From positions 1 through 17,598 of the forward strand of contig JAFUQY010000286.1 in NCBI GenBank assembly GCA_017472105.1: 17,598 bases of DNA. The letters run 5' to 3'. This stretch comes from Clostridia bacterium. GTDB lineage: Bacteria > Bacillota_A > Clostridia > Oscillospirales > CAG-272. Position numbers and translations under genes: made by a program. Positions 1-6,654 of this stretch are shown here, piece after piece (the stretch's first letter is position 1; each line of letters starts with the position of its first letter). The notes below the pieces were generated by a model, which did not search any database, was not told where the DNA came from, and saw only the letters and a program-made list of their open reading frames with translations.

Positions 1-11
1 CTACTTTTCAT
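1..11 (-). CDS. Possible first codons of an unknown gene cut by the left edge
   Basis: On the minus strand an ATG at 9-11 is preceded by AGAGG about 8 bases upstream and sits about 20 bases downstream of the predicted start of the promoter at 40-68. Only Met-Lys-Ser and part of a fourth codon fall inside the window, so no product can be named. The support is the ordered promoter, ribosome binding site and start codon, not the protein. Confidence 0.35.
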
Positions 12-39
12 CCAGTGCGCCTCTATCTGTTACAGAGTA

Positions 40-68
40 AGTTTATCACAGTCCGGCTGTTTTGTCAA
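40..68 (-). promoter_or_regulatory. Sigma-A-type promoter for a gene leaving the left edge
   Basis: On the minus strand a perfect -35 box TTGACA (63-68) is followed after exactly 17 bases by TAAACT (40-45), which matches 4 of 6 of the -10 consensus. Transcription would start near position 33 and run off the left edge. It lies just downstream of the DUF2325 terminator, so it starts a new transcription unit. Confidence 0.65.
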
Positions 69-111
69 GGTATTCCGGCGACATTTTTCGCATATCTGTG
101 CGGAATCTGCC

Positions 112-146
112 AAAAAAAGGACTCCGCCCGTATCAGACGGAATCCT
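112..146 (-). terminator. Intrinsic terminator downstream of the DUF2325 gene
   Basis: On the minus strand a stem of about 11 pairs (arms within 118-146, G-U pairs included, loop of about 6) is followed at once by a run of seven T (112-118). It lies about 80 bases after the DUF2325 stop codon and before the next minus-strand promoter. Confidence 0.85.
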
Positions 147-223
147 CGTGATTCAAAATGCCGTTCCCGTCCCATCATTCTGCCGCACCTCCGCGTTTTT
201 ACAGCACGGGAAACCGTTTGGCA

Positions 224-505
224 TCAGGAAACATGCTCGTCGAGGATGCCCTTGAGTGCGGACAGGGAGCTGGAATGACACCGCGCGATTTTCATGTCAT
301 GCCCCTTCGTTTCGCTCAGCGCGAGCTTCACCATTTTGTGCGACGTCGTGTTCGTGAAAAGCACCAGAAGATCCGGTCTGCCGATCTGTCCCTTCATGCC
401 GTCGCGCATTTTGCAGAACACCTTCGCCCGACATTTGTACTCCGCGCACAGATCCTTGTACTGCCGCACCATGCATTCATTTCCGCCTACGATTACTACG
501 CTCAT
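224..505 (-). CDS. DUF2325 domain protein, small and probably metal-regulated
   Basis: This 93-residue protein starts MSVVIVGGNECM and contains PDLLVLFTNTTSHKM and ALSETKG, the pattern of the DUF2325 family common in Clostridia. The whole length is one domain with a Rossmann-like opening beta strand and glycine turn (VIVGGN, residues 4-9). It has no signal peptide or membrane segment, so it is cytoplasmic. The biochemical function of the family is unknown to me. The start is supported by GGAGG six bases upstream. Cysteines at about residues 11, 20, 25 and 31 could bind metal or respond to redox, but that is inference. It has its own promoter (617-645) with two dyads between promoter and gene (556-571, 590-605), and its own terminator (112-146). 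I recall relatives lying near ferrous iron (feo) genes; no feo gene is visible here, so an iron link rests on the operators. Confidence 0.85.
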   Translation of the reverse strand: MSVVIVGGNECMVRQYKDLCAEYKCRAKVFCKMRDGMKGQIGRPDLLVLFTNTTSHKMVKLALSETKGHDMKIARCHSSSLSALKGILDEHVS

Positions 506-555
506 ATTCAGCCTCCGTTTTGGTTATTGTTTTCCGATTTCGTTTCCTATATACA

Positions 556-571
556 GTTAGCCGAAACTAAC
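556..571. promoter_or_regulatory. DtxR-like dyad operator, downstream copy
   Basis: GTTAG-N6-CTAAC is an imperfect copy of the dyad at 590-605, centred 34 bases away. The half-site TTAG/CTAA resembles known sites of DtxR/MntR-family metal regulators. It lies in the leader of the DUF2325 gene, between promoter and start codon, where a repressor would act as a roadblock. The regulator is not encoded in this window. Confidence 0.55.
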
Positions 572-589
572 CCGAAGTCAAATGTTATA

Positions 590-605
590 GTTAGCATAAG
601 CTAAC
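590..605. promoter_or_regulatory. DtxR-like dyad operator, promoter-proximal copy
   Basis: GTTAGC-ATAA-GCTAAC is a perfect six-base inverted repeat with a four-base spacer, about 11 bases downstream of the -10 box of the DUF2325 promoter. It therefore overlaps the early transcribed region. Symmetry, half-site sequence and position together suggest repression by a metal-sensing DtxR/MntR-family protein. Confidence 0.65.
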
Positions 606-616
606 CTGTTGGGCAT

Positions 617-645
617 ATTATACAGGATCGGACGCATTTTGTCAA
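617..645 (-). promoter_or_regulatory. Consensus sigma-A promoter of the DUF2325 gene
   Basis: On the minus strand TTGACA (640-645) and TATAAT (617-622) are both perfect and 17 bases apart. An A-rich stretch upstream of the -35 box could act as an UP element. A promoter this strong next to two dyads suggests output is limited mainly by repression. Confidence 0.9.
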
Positions 646-737
646 TCCATTGCCGTGCTGTTTTTCTTTTTCGTCACAAATAATGATGTATTTGACATAA
701 ACCCGCATTATTTTACATTGTTTTTTATGGATTAAAT

Positions 738-777
738 ACAAAAATCCGGTTATGCAGTATATCCCGCACAACCGGAT
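738..777 (-). terminator. Intrinsic terminator of the GH76 gene
   Basis: On the minus strand a stem of 12 pairs (arms 744-755 and 766-777, one G-U, loop of 10) is followed by TTTTTGTATTT. It lies about 20 bases after the GH76 stop codon. Confidence 0.9.
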
Positions 778-797
778 CCGGTGCTGTGTGTTAACAA

Positions 798-1769
798 TCA
801 GCCGACCGCGTTGACGATCACGGAGACCGCCGCGGATGCAGTGAACACGTCGTATTCCTTCTCTTCCGTCTTCAGTCCGAGCTGTGTCTGCATGATGCCG
901 GCGGAGTTGCGGTTTTCCCATGCAGCGTCAGCGTTCGCGCGGAGCCAGTCAAGGTATTCGCCATTGCCGGTCAGTGCCGCATAACGCCGGATGTAACGGG
1001 CAAGAATTCCCTTGAAGCCGGGCAGGTCGTTGCCGCTTTCTTCATTATTCATAATGCCGCCGTGATACATGTCATCCTTCACATACTTCGCCGCCATGTC
1101 AGCCGCGGTGCGGTAGTTTTCGTCGCCGGTCTTCTTCCACAGCATCAGTGCGGAGCCGATGAAGGTGCCCTGATTGTACGTGGACGACCATTTGTTGATC
1201 CTGCCGTCGAGATTGATTGCGTCGTAGACCTTGCCGGTGTCGGGCTCGAACATCATGCGGTAAGCCCAGTCGAAGCAGTATGCCGCCTTGTCCGCGTAGG
1301 ATTCGTCCCCGGTCGCGTCAAAGAGGAACATCGCCGCAACGGCACCGGGACAATTGACGCAGGTATTCTTGCTCTGATTCTCGACGCGCCAGAACAGACC
1401 GCCGCCGAGCTCATCACTGACCGCTCTCGCGTAGGTTTTGTCGAAGTTGAGTTTTGCGGTGTCGAGGTACTTCCGCTCGCCGGTGTAAAGATACGCGCGG
1501 GTCAGAGCGATGGTGAGCCACATGATGTCGTCGTTGAAGGGGTTCCTGTGCCAGTCGTTGGTGTACGCGCGCTGGGTGAACTGATACATCTCCTCAAACT
1601 GCGCGAAGAGAGCCTTGTCCCCGGTCACTTCATAAAGGTCCTCGATGATTTCGAAAATTTCGGCGTAGTCCCAGAAGTCCGCCTTCCGGTATTCGCCGTT
1701 GTCATAATACGCCGCCTTGTGAGCCTGTACTGCCGCGTATGCAAGCTCTGTGCGCTGCTGTCCTGTCAT
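798..1769 (-). CDS. Glycoside hydrolase family 76 (alpha-1,6-mannanase-like), cytoplasmic
   Basis: This 323-residue protein has the (alpha/alpha) barrel sequence style of GH76. Recognisable parts are DFWDYAEIFEIIEDLYE (31-47), the paired aspartates in FNDDIMW (78-84), which match the catalytic Asp-Asp of the family, NCPG (139-142), STYNQG (196-201) and LPGFKGILARY (249-259). Family members cleave alpha-1,6-mannan backbones such as those of yeast mannan or mycobacterial glycans. There is no signal peptide, unlike most characterised secreted or lipoprotein members, so a cytoplasmic role on short imported or internal mannosides is likely. The start is fixed by GGAGG seven bases upstream. The gene stands alone with its own promoter (1805-1833) and terminator, and is divergent from the ABC exporter operon. 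No sugar transporter is next to it. Family assignment is firm; substrate is not known. Confidence 0.88.
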   Translation of the reverse strand: MTGQQRTELAYAAVQAHKAAYYDNGEYRKADFWDYAEIFEIIEDLYEVTGDKALFAQFEEMYQFTQRAYTNDWHRNPFNDDIMWLTIALTRAYLYTGERKYLDTAKLNFDKTYARAVSDELGGGLFWRVENQSKNTCVNCPGAVAAMFLFDATGDESYADKAAYCFDWAYRMMFEPDTGKVYDAINLDGRINKWSSTYNQGTFIGSALMLWKKTGDENYRTAADMAAKYVKDDMYHGGIMNNEESGNDLPGFKGILARYIRRYAALTGNGEYLDWLRANADAAWENRNSAGIMQTQLGLKTEEKEYDVFTASAAVSVIVNAVG

Positions 1770-1804
1770 GTGCAGTCCTCCGTGTGAGTGATTGATTTGA
1801 TTCT

Positions 1805-1833
1805 ATTGTATGCGATATTCACAAAAAAGTCAA
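1805..1833 (-). promoter_or_regulatory. Sigma-A promoter of the GH76 gene
   Basis: On the minus strand TTGACT (1828-1833) and TACAAT (1805-1810), each one base off consensus, are separated by 17 bases. The start codon is about 36 bases further on. The 320-base gap between the GH76 and ABC genes holds this promoter, the divergent promoter at 1981-2009 and a ten-base direct repeat; nothing else is evident there. Confidence 0.8.
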
Positions 1834-1844
1834 CAGCAGGACGG

Positions 1845-1885
1845 GATTTTCAGCGGAATTTGGTCTTTTCCCGGCGATTTTCAGC
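1845..1885. repeat. Ten-base direct repeat in the divergent intergenic region
   Basis: GATTTTCAGC occurs at 1845-1854 and 1876-1885, 31 bases apart (about three helical turns), just upstream of the GH76 -35 box. The spacing and place would suit binding of an activator or a tandem regulator. Two short copies could also be chance. Confidence 0.35.
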
Positions 1886-1980
1886 AATCCGCCGATTCAT
1901 TAATTCTGTTTATCAACTACTTCCGCTCACCCGGTCGAGTTTGAGAGCTCCGCATCGGTGATTTCTGTCCATATTGCGGA

Positions 1981-2009
1981 TTGAAAACCACGGATGAAAG
2001 TATTATAAT
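1981..2009 (+). promoter_or_regulatory. Sigma-A promoter of the ABC exporter operon
   Basis: TTGAAA (1981-1986) and a perfect TATAAT (2004-2009) lie 17 bases apart. The predicted leader is about 74 bases and ends in AGAAAGGA (2075-2082) ahead of the first start codon. No clear terminator or riboswitch is visible in the leader. Confidence 0.82.
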
Positions 2010-2089
2010 GTACCATCGGCAGTTTTTTCGGATTTCTTCCGGAATCTGCCCGTCAACGAAATTACCCCATCCCAAGAAAGGAAACCACC

Positions 2090-3835
2090 ATGTTCAAACG
2101 GCTTGCATCATGCGTGCGGGAATACAAAAAGCCCACCATCCTCACGCTGATCTTCATCATCGGCGAAGTTATCATCGAGACGTTCATCCCGTTCATCACC
2201 GCCGATCTTGTCAACCGCGTCAAGGCGGGAGTTGCCATGGAAGAGCTGCTCAAAACCGGATTATTCCTGGTTCTGATGGCGTGCCTCTCCCTCTCCTGCG
2301 GCGGCATTGCGGGATTCACCTGCGCGAAAGCGTCCGCGGGATTTGCGAAAAACCTCCGCGCCGACATCTTCCGCAGAATCCAGAGCTTCTCCTTTGAGAA
2401 TATCGACAAATTCTCCTCCACATCTCTCGTGACGAGAATGACCACCGACGTTGCCAACGTGCAGATGTCCTACATGATGATTATCCGCACTGCTGTCCGC
2501 TCGCCTCTGATGTTCATTTTCTCCGTCATCATGGCGTACTACATGGGCGGCGCGCTGGCTACCTCCTTCGTCATCGTCATTCCGCTCCTGATTTTCGGAC
2601 TGTTCACCGTCTCCCGCAAGGCGATGCCCGCGTTCCGTGCCGTATTCCGCAAGTACGACCGCCTGAACGAATCCATCGAGGAAAACGTCCGCGCAATGCG
2701 TGTCGTCAAGGGCTTCTCCCGCGAAGAGCACGAAAAGCAGAAGTTCGACGCGGCGGCTCATGATATCTGCAATGACTTCACCAAGGCAGAACGGATTGTC
2801 GCACTCAACTCTCCCCTGATGCAGATCTGCATGAATATCAACATGGTGTTCATCTTATACCTCGGCTCCAGACTCATCATCACCAACCAGGGCACCACCA
2901 TCGACGTCGGTCAGATCTCCGCAATGCTCACCTACGGCATGTCCATTCTCATGTCGCTGAACATGCTCTCCATGATCTACGTCATCCTGACCATGTCCTC
3001 CGAATCCATGAAGCGTATCTACGAAGTCCTCGAGGAAGAACCCGCACTGACCTCTCCCGCATCCGCTGTGACCGAAGTCAGGGACGGTTCCATCGAGTTC
3101 ACCGACGTTTCCTTCAAGTACTCCGCCGAGGCTGAAAAATACGCCCTCTCCGATATCGATCTCAGGATTGAATCCGGCATGACCGTCGGCATTCTCGGCG
3201 GCACCGGTTCGTCCAAGACCACGCTCGTCTCCCTCATTCCCCGTCTGTACGACGTGAGCGAGGGTGCGGTCAAGGTCGGCGGCAGAGATGTCCGTGAATA
3301 CGATCTGACAACGCTCCGTGACGCCGTTGCCGTGGTGCTCCAGAAGAATCTGCTCTTCTCCGGCACGATCAAGGAAAACCTCCGCTGGGGCAATGAACAC
3401 GCGACCGACGCCGAGCTGGAAGAAGCATGCAGACTCGCGCAGGCGGATGACTTCATCAGATCCTTCCCTGACGGCTATGACACCAAGATCGAGCAGGGCG
3501 GCACCAACGTCTCCGGCGGTCAGAAACAGCGTCTCTGCATTGCACGTGCGCTTCTGAAAAAGCCGAAGATCCTCATCCTCGACGACTCCACCTCCGCTGT
3601 GGACATGAAAACCGACGCCTTCATCCGTGCCGGCTTCAAGTCGTTCATTCCCGAAACCACAAAAATCATCATCGCTCAGCGTGTTGCCTCCGTGCAGGAT
3701 GCGGATCTGATCCTCGTCATGGACAACGGCAGAATCTCCGCCATGGGCAAGCACGACGAGCTTCTGAAAACCAGCGAAATCTACCGCGAAGTCTATGACC
3801 AGCAGACCGGCGGAAAGGAGGACGACCATGAATAA
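2090..3835 (+). CDS. ABC exporter subunit with degenerate ATPase site (heterodimer half)
   Basis: This 581-residue half-transporter has six predicted membrane helices (about residues 1-310) and then a nucleotide-binding domain (about 335-575). The ATPase motifs depart from consensus in the way of the inactive half of heterodimeric exporters such as TM287/288, BmrC/BmrD and LmrC/D. The catalytic glutamate after Walker B is Asp499 (LILDDSTSAVD) and the switch histidine is Gln530 (IIIAQRVAS). Walker A reads GGTGSSKT (370-377), with Ser where the last glycine is usual. The signature VSGGQ (474-478) is normal. This half should bind ATP but hydrolyse it poorly. AGAAAGGA supports the start. It overlaps the next gene by 8 bases, so the two are co-translated. 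The substrate could be a drug, lipid or peptide; the sequence does not say which. Confidence 0.93.
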   Translation: MFKRLASCVREYKKPTILTLIFIIGEVIIETFIPFITADLVNRVKAGVAMEELLKTGLFLVLMACLSLSCGGIAGFTCAKASAGFAKNLRADIFRRIQSFSFENIDKFSSTSLVTRMTTDVANVQMSYMMIIRTAVRSPLMFIFSVIMAYYMGGALATSFVIVIPLLIFGLFTVSRKAMPAFRAVFRKYDRLNESIEENVRAMRVVKGFSREEHEKQKFDAAAHDICNDFTKAERIVALNSPLMQICMNINMVFILYLGSRLIITNQGTTIDVGQISAMLTYGMSILMSLNMLSMIYVILTMSSESMKRIYEVLEEEPALTSPASAVTEVRDGSIEFTDVSFKYSAEAEKYALSDIDLRIESGMTVGILGGTGSSKTTLVSLIPRLYDVSEGAVKVGGRDVREYDLTTLRDAVAVVLQKNLLFSGTIKENLRWGNEHATDAELEEACRLAQADDFIRSFPDGYDTKIEQGGTNVSGGQKQRLCIARALLKKPKILILDDSTSAVDMKTDAFIRAGFKSFIPETTKIIIAQRVASVQDADLILVMDNGRISAMGKHDELLKTSEIYREVYDQQTGGKEDDHE

Positions 3836-5732
3836 GCAGGCACCCGCAAGAAAGATCAACTTTGCCACCCTCGGCAGAGTCATCAAAAAGCTCTTCGGCT
3901 ACTATCCCGTTCTCGTTCCGCTTACCGTCGGATGCATCCTCTTCGCCGCGATTGTGTCGTCCATCCCGTCCCTGTTCATCCAGAACGTCATCGCGGGCAT
4001 CGAAAAATGGTACCTCACCGGCGACTGGGCATCCGCTCAGCGTGAAATCATTCCCTACATCGCCATCCTCGCGGGACTTTACATTCTCTCCCTCGCCGCA
4101 ACCACCACGCAGACCCAGCTCATGGCGTACATCACGCAGGGCTTCCTCGACAAGCTGCGCTGTGAAATGTTCGACGGCATGCAGGATCTTCCCATCCGCT
4201 ACTTCGACACCCACAAGCACGGCGACATCATGTCCCACTACACCAACGACATCGACACCCTCCGTCAGCTCGTTTCCCAGGCGCTCCCGTCCCTGATCCA
4301 GTGCGGATGCGTCGTCATCACCGTCTTCTGCTGCATGCTCTACTTCAGCATCTGGATGACGCTTCTCCTGTGCCTCGGCGTGGTCGCGATGATCTTCGTT
4401 TCCAAAAAGGTCGGCGGCGGATCGGCAAAATACTTCGTGCGCAACCAGAAGTCGATCGGTCTGACCGAAGGCTATGTGCAGGAAATGATGAACGGTCAGA
4501 AGGTTATCAAGGTCTTCAACCACGAGGACAAGAGCATCGAGGAATTCGACAAAATCAACGAAGCTCTCTACGAGGACGCATACCGTGCACACGCATACGC
4601 GAACATGCTCGGACCGATCATTGCGAACATCGGCAACGTGCTCTACGTCTCCCTCGCCCTGTTCGGCGGTCTGCTCCTCCTGCTTGAGGTTCCGAATCTC
4701 TCCCTCTCCGGCAAGGCGCTCAGCATCAGCATCGTCGTTCCCTTCCTGAACATGGCAAAGCAGTTCACCGGCAACGTCAACCAGCTCTCCCAGCAGTTCA
4801 ACGCCATCATCATGGGCTGTGCAGGTGCGGAACGTGTCTTCTCCCTCATGGATGAAGCACCCGAAGCGGACGACGGCTATGTCACCCTCGTGAATGCGAA
4901 GATCGCAAAAGACGGTACGATCACCGAAACCGCTGAGAGAACCGGTCACTGGGCATGGAAGCATCCGCACGGCGACGGCACGACCACGTACACCGAACTC
5001 AAGGGCGACGTCCGTCTGACCGAGGTGGATTTCGCGTATGAAGAAGGCAAGACCGTCCTGCACGATGTTTCCGTTTACGCATATCCCGGTCAGAAGGTGG
5101 CGTTTGTCGGTGCAACCGGTGCGGGCAAGACCACCATCACCAACCTCATCAACCGCTTCTACGACATCGCGGACGGCAAAATCCGCTACGACGGCATCAA
5201 CATCAACAAGATCAAAAAGGACGACCTGCGCCGCTCCCTCGGCATCGTACTTCAGGAAACGAACCTCTTCACCGGCACGGTCATGGACAACATCCGCTAC
5301 GGACGCCTTGACGCAACCGACGAAGAATGCATTGCGGCGGCGAGACTGGCAGGTGCGGACGACTTCATCACGCGTCTTCCGAGCGGGTATGCAACCGAGC
5401 TGACCAACAACGGCGCGAACCTTTCTCAGGGTCAGCGTCAGCTCATCGCGATTGCCCGTGCAGCCGTTGCGGATCCTCCGGTTATGATCCTCGACGAAGC
5501 GACCTCTTCCATCGACACCAGAACCGAAGCCATCGTACAGCGCGGTATGGATAAGCTCATGGAAGGACGCACCGTTTTCGTCATCGCGCACCGTCTCTCC
5601 ACCGTCATGAACTCCGACGTCATCATGGTTCTCGACCACGGACGCATCATCGAACGCGGCAGCCACGACAAGCTCATCGAAGAAAAGGGCACATATTATC
5701 AGCTCTACACCGGCGCGTTTGAATTGGAATAA
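3828..5732 (+). CDS. ABC exporter subunit with consensus ATPase site (heterodimer half)
   Basis: This 634-residue partner has membrane helices over about residues 20-340 and a nucleotide-binding domain over about 395-630. Walker A is GATGAGKT (428-435), Walker B ends Asp556-Glu557 (MILDEATSSID) and the switch histidine is His588 (VIAHRLS), all canonical. The signature is LSQGQ (532-536) rather than LSGGQ, as in TM288; it would face the degenerate site of the partner. An extended linker (about 345-400, with YVTLVNAK and GHWAWKHPHGDG) lies between membrane and ATPase domains, as in many Clostridia homologues. The start at 3828 is chosen because AAAGGAGG stands six bases before it; an in-frame ATG at 3795 inside the previous gene lacks such a site. 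A strong terminator follows. Together the two genes make one heterodimeric exporter. Confidence 0.93.
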   Translation: MNKQAPARKINFATLGRVIKKLFGYYPVLVPLTVGCILFAAIVSSIPSLFIQNVIAGIEKWYLTGDWASAQREIIPYIAILAGLYILSLAATTTQTQLMAYITQGFLDKLRCEMFDGMQDLPIRYFDTHKHGDIMSHYTNDIDTLRQLVSQALPSLIQCGCVVITVFCCMLYFSIWMTLLLCLGVVAMIFVSKKVGGGSAKYFVRNQKSIGLTEGYVQEMMNGQKVIKVFNHEDKSIEEFDKINEALYEDAYRAHAYANMLGPIIANIGNVLYVSLALFGGLLLLLEVPNLSLSGKALSISIVVPFLNMAKQFTGNVNQLSQQFNAIIMGCAGAERVFSLMDEAPEADDGYVTLVNAKIAKDGTITETAERTGHWAWKHPHGDGTTTYTELKGDVRLTEVDFAYEEGKTVLHDVSVYAYPGQKVAFVGATGAGKTTITNLINRFYDIADGKIRYDGININKIKKDDLRRSLGIVLQETNLFTGTVMDNIRYGRLDATDEECIAAARLAGADDFITRLPSGYATELTNNGANLSQGQRQLIAIARAAVADPPVMILDEATSSIDTRTEAIVQRGMDKLMEGRTVFVIAHRLSTVMNSDVIMVLDHGRIIERGSHDKLIEEKGTYYQLYTGAFELE

Positions 5733-5739
5733 GCATCAG

Positions 5740-5778
5740 AAACCGTTTCTCTTTCCGGGGAAGCGGTTTTCTCTTTCT
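5740..5778 (+). terminator. Intrinsic terminator of the ABC exporter operon
   Basis: A 12-pair stem (5740-5751 with 5758-5769, G-U pairs included, loop TTTCCG) is followed by a T-rich tail, TCTCTTTCTCTC. It starts 8 bases after the stop codon. Confidence 0.85.
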
Positions 5779-5793
5779 CTCGTACGATGATAA

Positions 5794-5822
5794 TTGACAA
5801 AATCCGGCATGTGCGGTATAAT
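5794..5822 (+). promoter_or_regulatory. Consensus sigma-A promoter of the RdgB/HAM1-like gene
   Basis: Perfect TTGACA (5794-5799) and perfect TATAAT (5817-5822) are 17 bases apart. The leader is about 26 bases and carries AAAGGAG before the start codon. Confidence 0.92.
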
Positions 5823-5854
5823 GAAGGCAGATACCAACGAAAAAGGAGCGCACC

Positions 5855-6484
5855 ATGCAGATTCTGCTCGGCACCACCAATCCATCGAAAATCAGACGGT
5901 TCTCTTCCCTCCTTGACGGCTTCGGATGCACCTTTGTCACGCCGCCGGAACTGGGAATCACCGCCGAGCCGGACGAGACCGGACGCACACCGGAGGAAAA
6001 CGCGCGGATGAAGGCGGCTTTCTACGGCAGGTACGCGGATTACGTTCTCTGCGAGGATTCCGGGCTGTATCTCGCGCCGCTCTCACTCGACGATCCGCGT
6101 CAGCCGGGACTGCACATCCGGACGCCGATGGGCGGGAAACGTCTCGACGACGAAGAAATGATCGCGTATTACAGCACCCTGATCCACTCCCTCGGCGGCA
6201 CGGCGGATGCGTATTATCTCGATGCTTATGCGGTCTGTGTGCGCGGTGAGGTTTCCTCCTTCATGAGCGACGCGCTCTGCCGGACCCGTGCGTTCACGAT
6301 GACGGACACCCCGTCCGGGAAGCGTCACCCGGGATGGCCGCTCGATTCCGTCTCCCTCTTCAAAAACACGACCCGCTATTTCGTGGACGGACAGTCGGAT
6401 CAGGTCAACGAAGACCCCGTCGCCGTCCGGGAATACCGTGAAAAAACGATGGCGTTTCTGCATACCGCCTTCGGTTTGAAATGA
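5855..6484 (+). CDS. RdgB/HAM1-family non-canonical purine NTP pyrophosphatase, divergent
   Basis: This 209-residue cytoplasmic protein carries the HAM1/RdgB hallmarks. These are an N-terminal GTTNPSK (6-12; Thr-x-Asn-x-x-Lys type phosphate site), EPDETGRTPEENARMKA (38-54), and CEDSGLYL (66-73) with the conserved Asp68-Ser69-Gly70-Leu71. The family hydrolyses ITP, dITP and XTP to monophosphates plus pyrophosphate, keeping damaged purines out of nucleic acids. The C-terminal half is divergent: the usual G-[FW]-G-Y-D-P-[IV]-F base-recognition segment is replaced around 157-166 by KRHPGWPLDS. Substrate choice may therefore differ from standard RdgB. Length is close to the family norm of about 190-200. 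AAAGGAG supports the start. It is probably monocistronic. Family confidence is good; the exact nucleotide is inference. Confidence 0.82.
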   Translation: MQILLGTTNPSKIRRFSSLLDGFGCTFVTPPELGITAEPDETGRTPEENARMKAAFYGRYADYVLCEDSGLYLAPLSLDDPRQPGLHIRTPMGGKRLDDEEMIAYYSTLIHSLGGTADAYYLDAYAVCVRGEVSSFMSDALCRTRAFTMTDTPSGKRHPGWPLDSVSLFKNTTRYFVDGQSDQVNEDPVAVREYREKTMAFLHTAFGLK

Positions 6485-6499
6485 ATGACAGTGTCGTCC

Positions 6500-6623
6500 G
6501 TGTTACCATACCGTACACCGGTGTTACCATATACGTAACAGCAGTGCAATCAGACAGGTAACACAGGCGCAACCCTAAACCTTATAAGAAACCTTTTAAG
6601 AATCCTATATTAAGGTAACACAG
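6500..6623. promoter_or_regulatory. Cluster of GTGTTACC/GGTAACAC motifs before the WYL regulator pair
   Basis: The leader holds GTGTTACCATA twice in direct orientation (6500-6510, 6521-6531; 21 bases apart, two helical turns). GGTAACACAG also occurs twice in inverted orientation (6557-6566, 6614-6623). The second forward copy also forms the dyad TGTTAC-N7-GTAACA (6522-6540), and the first has a weaker partner, GTACAC. So many copies in 124 bases ahead of two DNA-binding regulators suggest an autoregulatory operator array. No promoter of consensus quality could be placed; TATATT at 6606-6611 is a weak -10 candidate. Confidence 0.55.
6577..6614. repeat. Tandem 12-base repeats, AAACCTTATAAG type
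   Basis: AAACCTTATAAG (6577-6588) is followed directly by AAACCTTTTAAG (6589-6600), one base different, and then by a degenerate third unit AATCCTATATTAAG (6601-6614). Each unit contains a CTTNTAAG palindrome. The array sits between the two inverted GGTAACACAG copies. It could be a binding array or an A+T-rich region where the promoter lies. Confidence 0.6.
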
Positions 6624-6654
6624 ATGCTGCCTGCATTGTGAATTGTGAATTATC

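Noticed and set aside
158..604. Open frame of 148 codons on the plus strand opposite DUF2325
   Set aside because: It runs through the operators and promoter of the opposite gene and shows no domain or ribosome site.
707..735. TTGACA on the plus strand upstream of 740 as a promoter
   Set aside because: No -10 box lies at 16-18 bases and no plus-strand gene follows; it would run into GH76 in antisense.
601..921. Minus-strand frame of 106 codons after the GH76 core
   Set aside because: It overlaps the end of GH76 in another frame and reads through the GH76 terminator and the DUF2325 promoter.
1062..1787. Open frame of 241 codons on the plus strand opposite the GH76 gene
   Set aside because: It is antisense to a clear GH76 enzyme, with a Val/Gly/Arg-rich composition and no family motif.
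3717..5666. Open frame of 649 codons on the minus strand across the second ABC exporter gene
   Set aside because: It lies antisense to a firm ABC gene and has a low-complexity Val/Asp/Gly/Arg composition typical of a mirror frame in C-ending codon use. It has no ribosome site and no recognisable domain.
6577..6623. Repeat cluster before the WYL genes as a CRISPR array or plasmid origin iterons
   Set aside because: Units are too short and adjacent for CRISPR, no cas gene is present, and no replication initiator is nearby.
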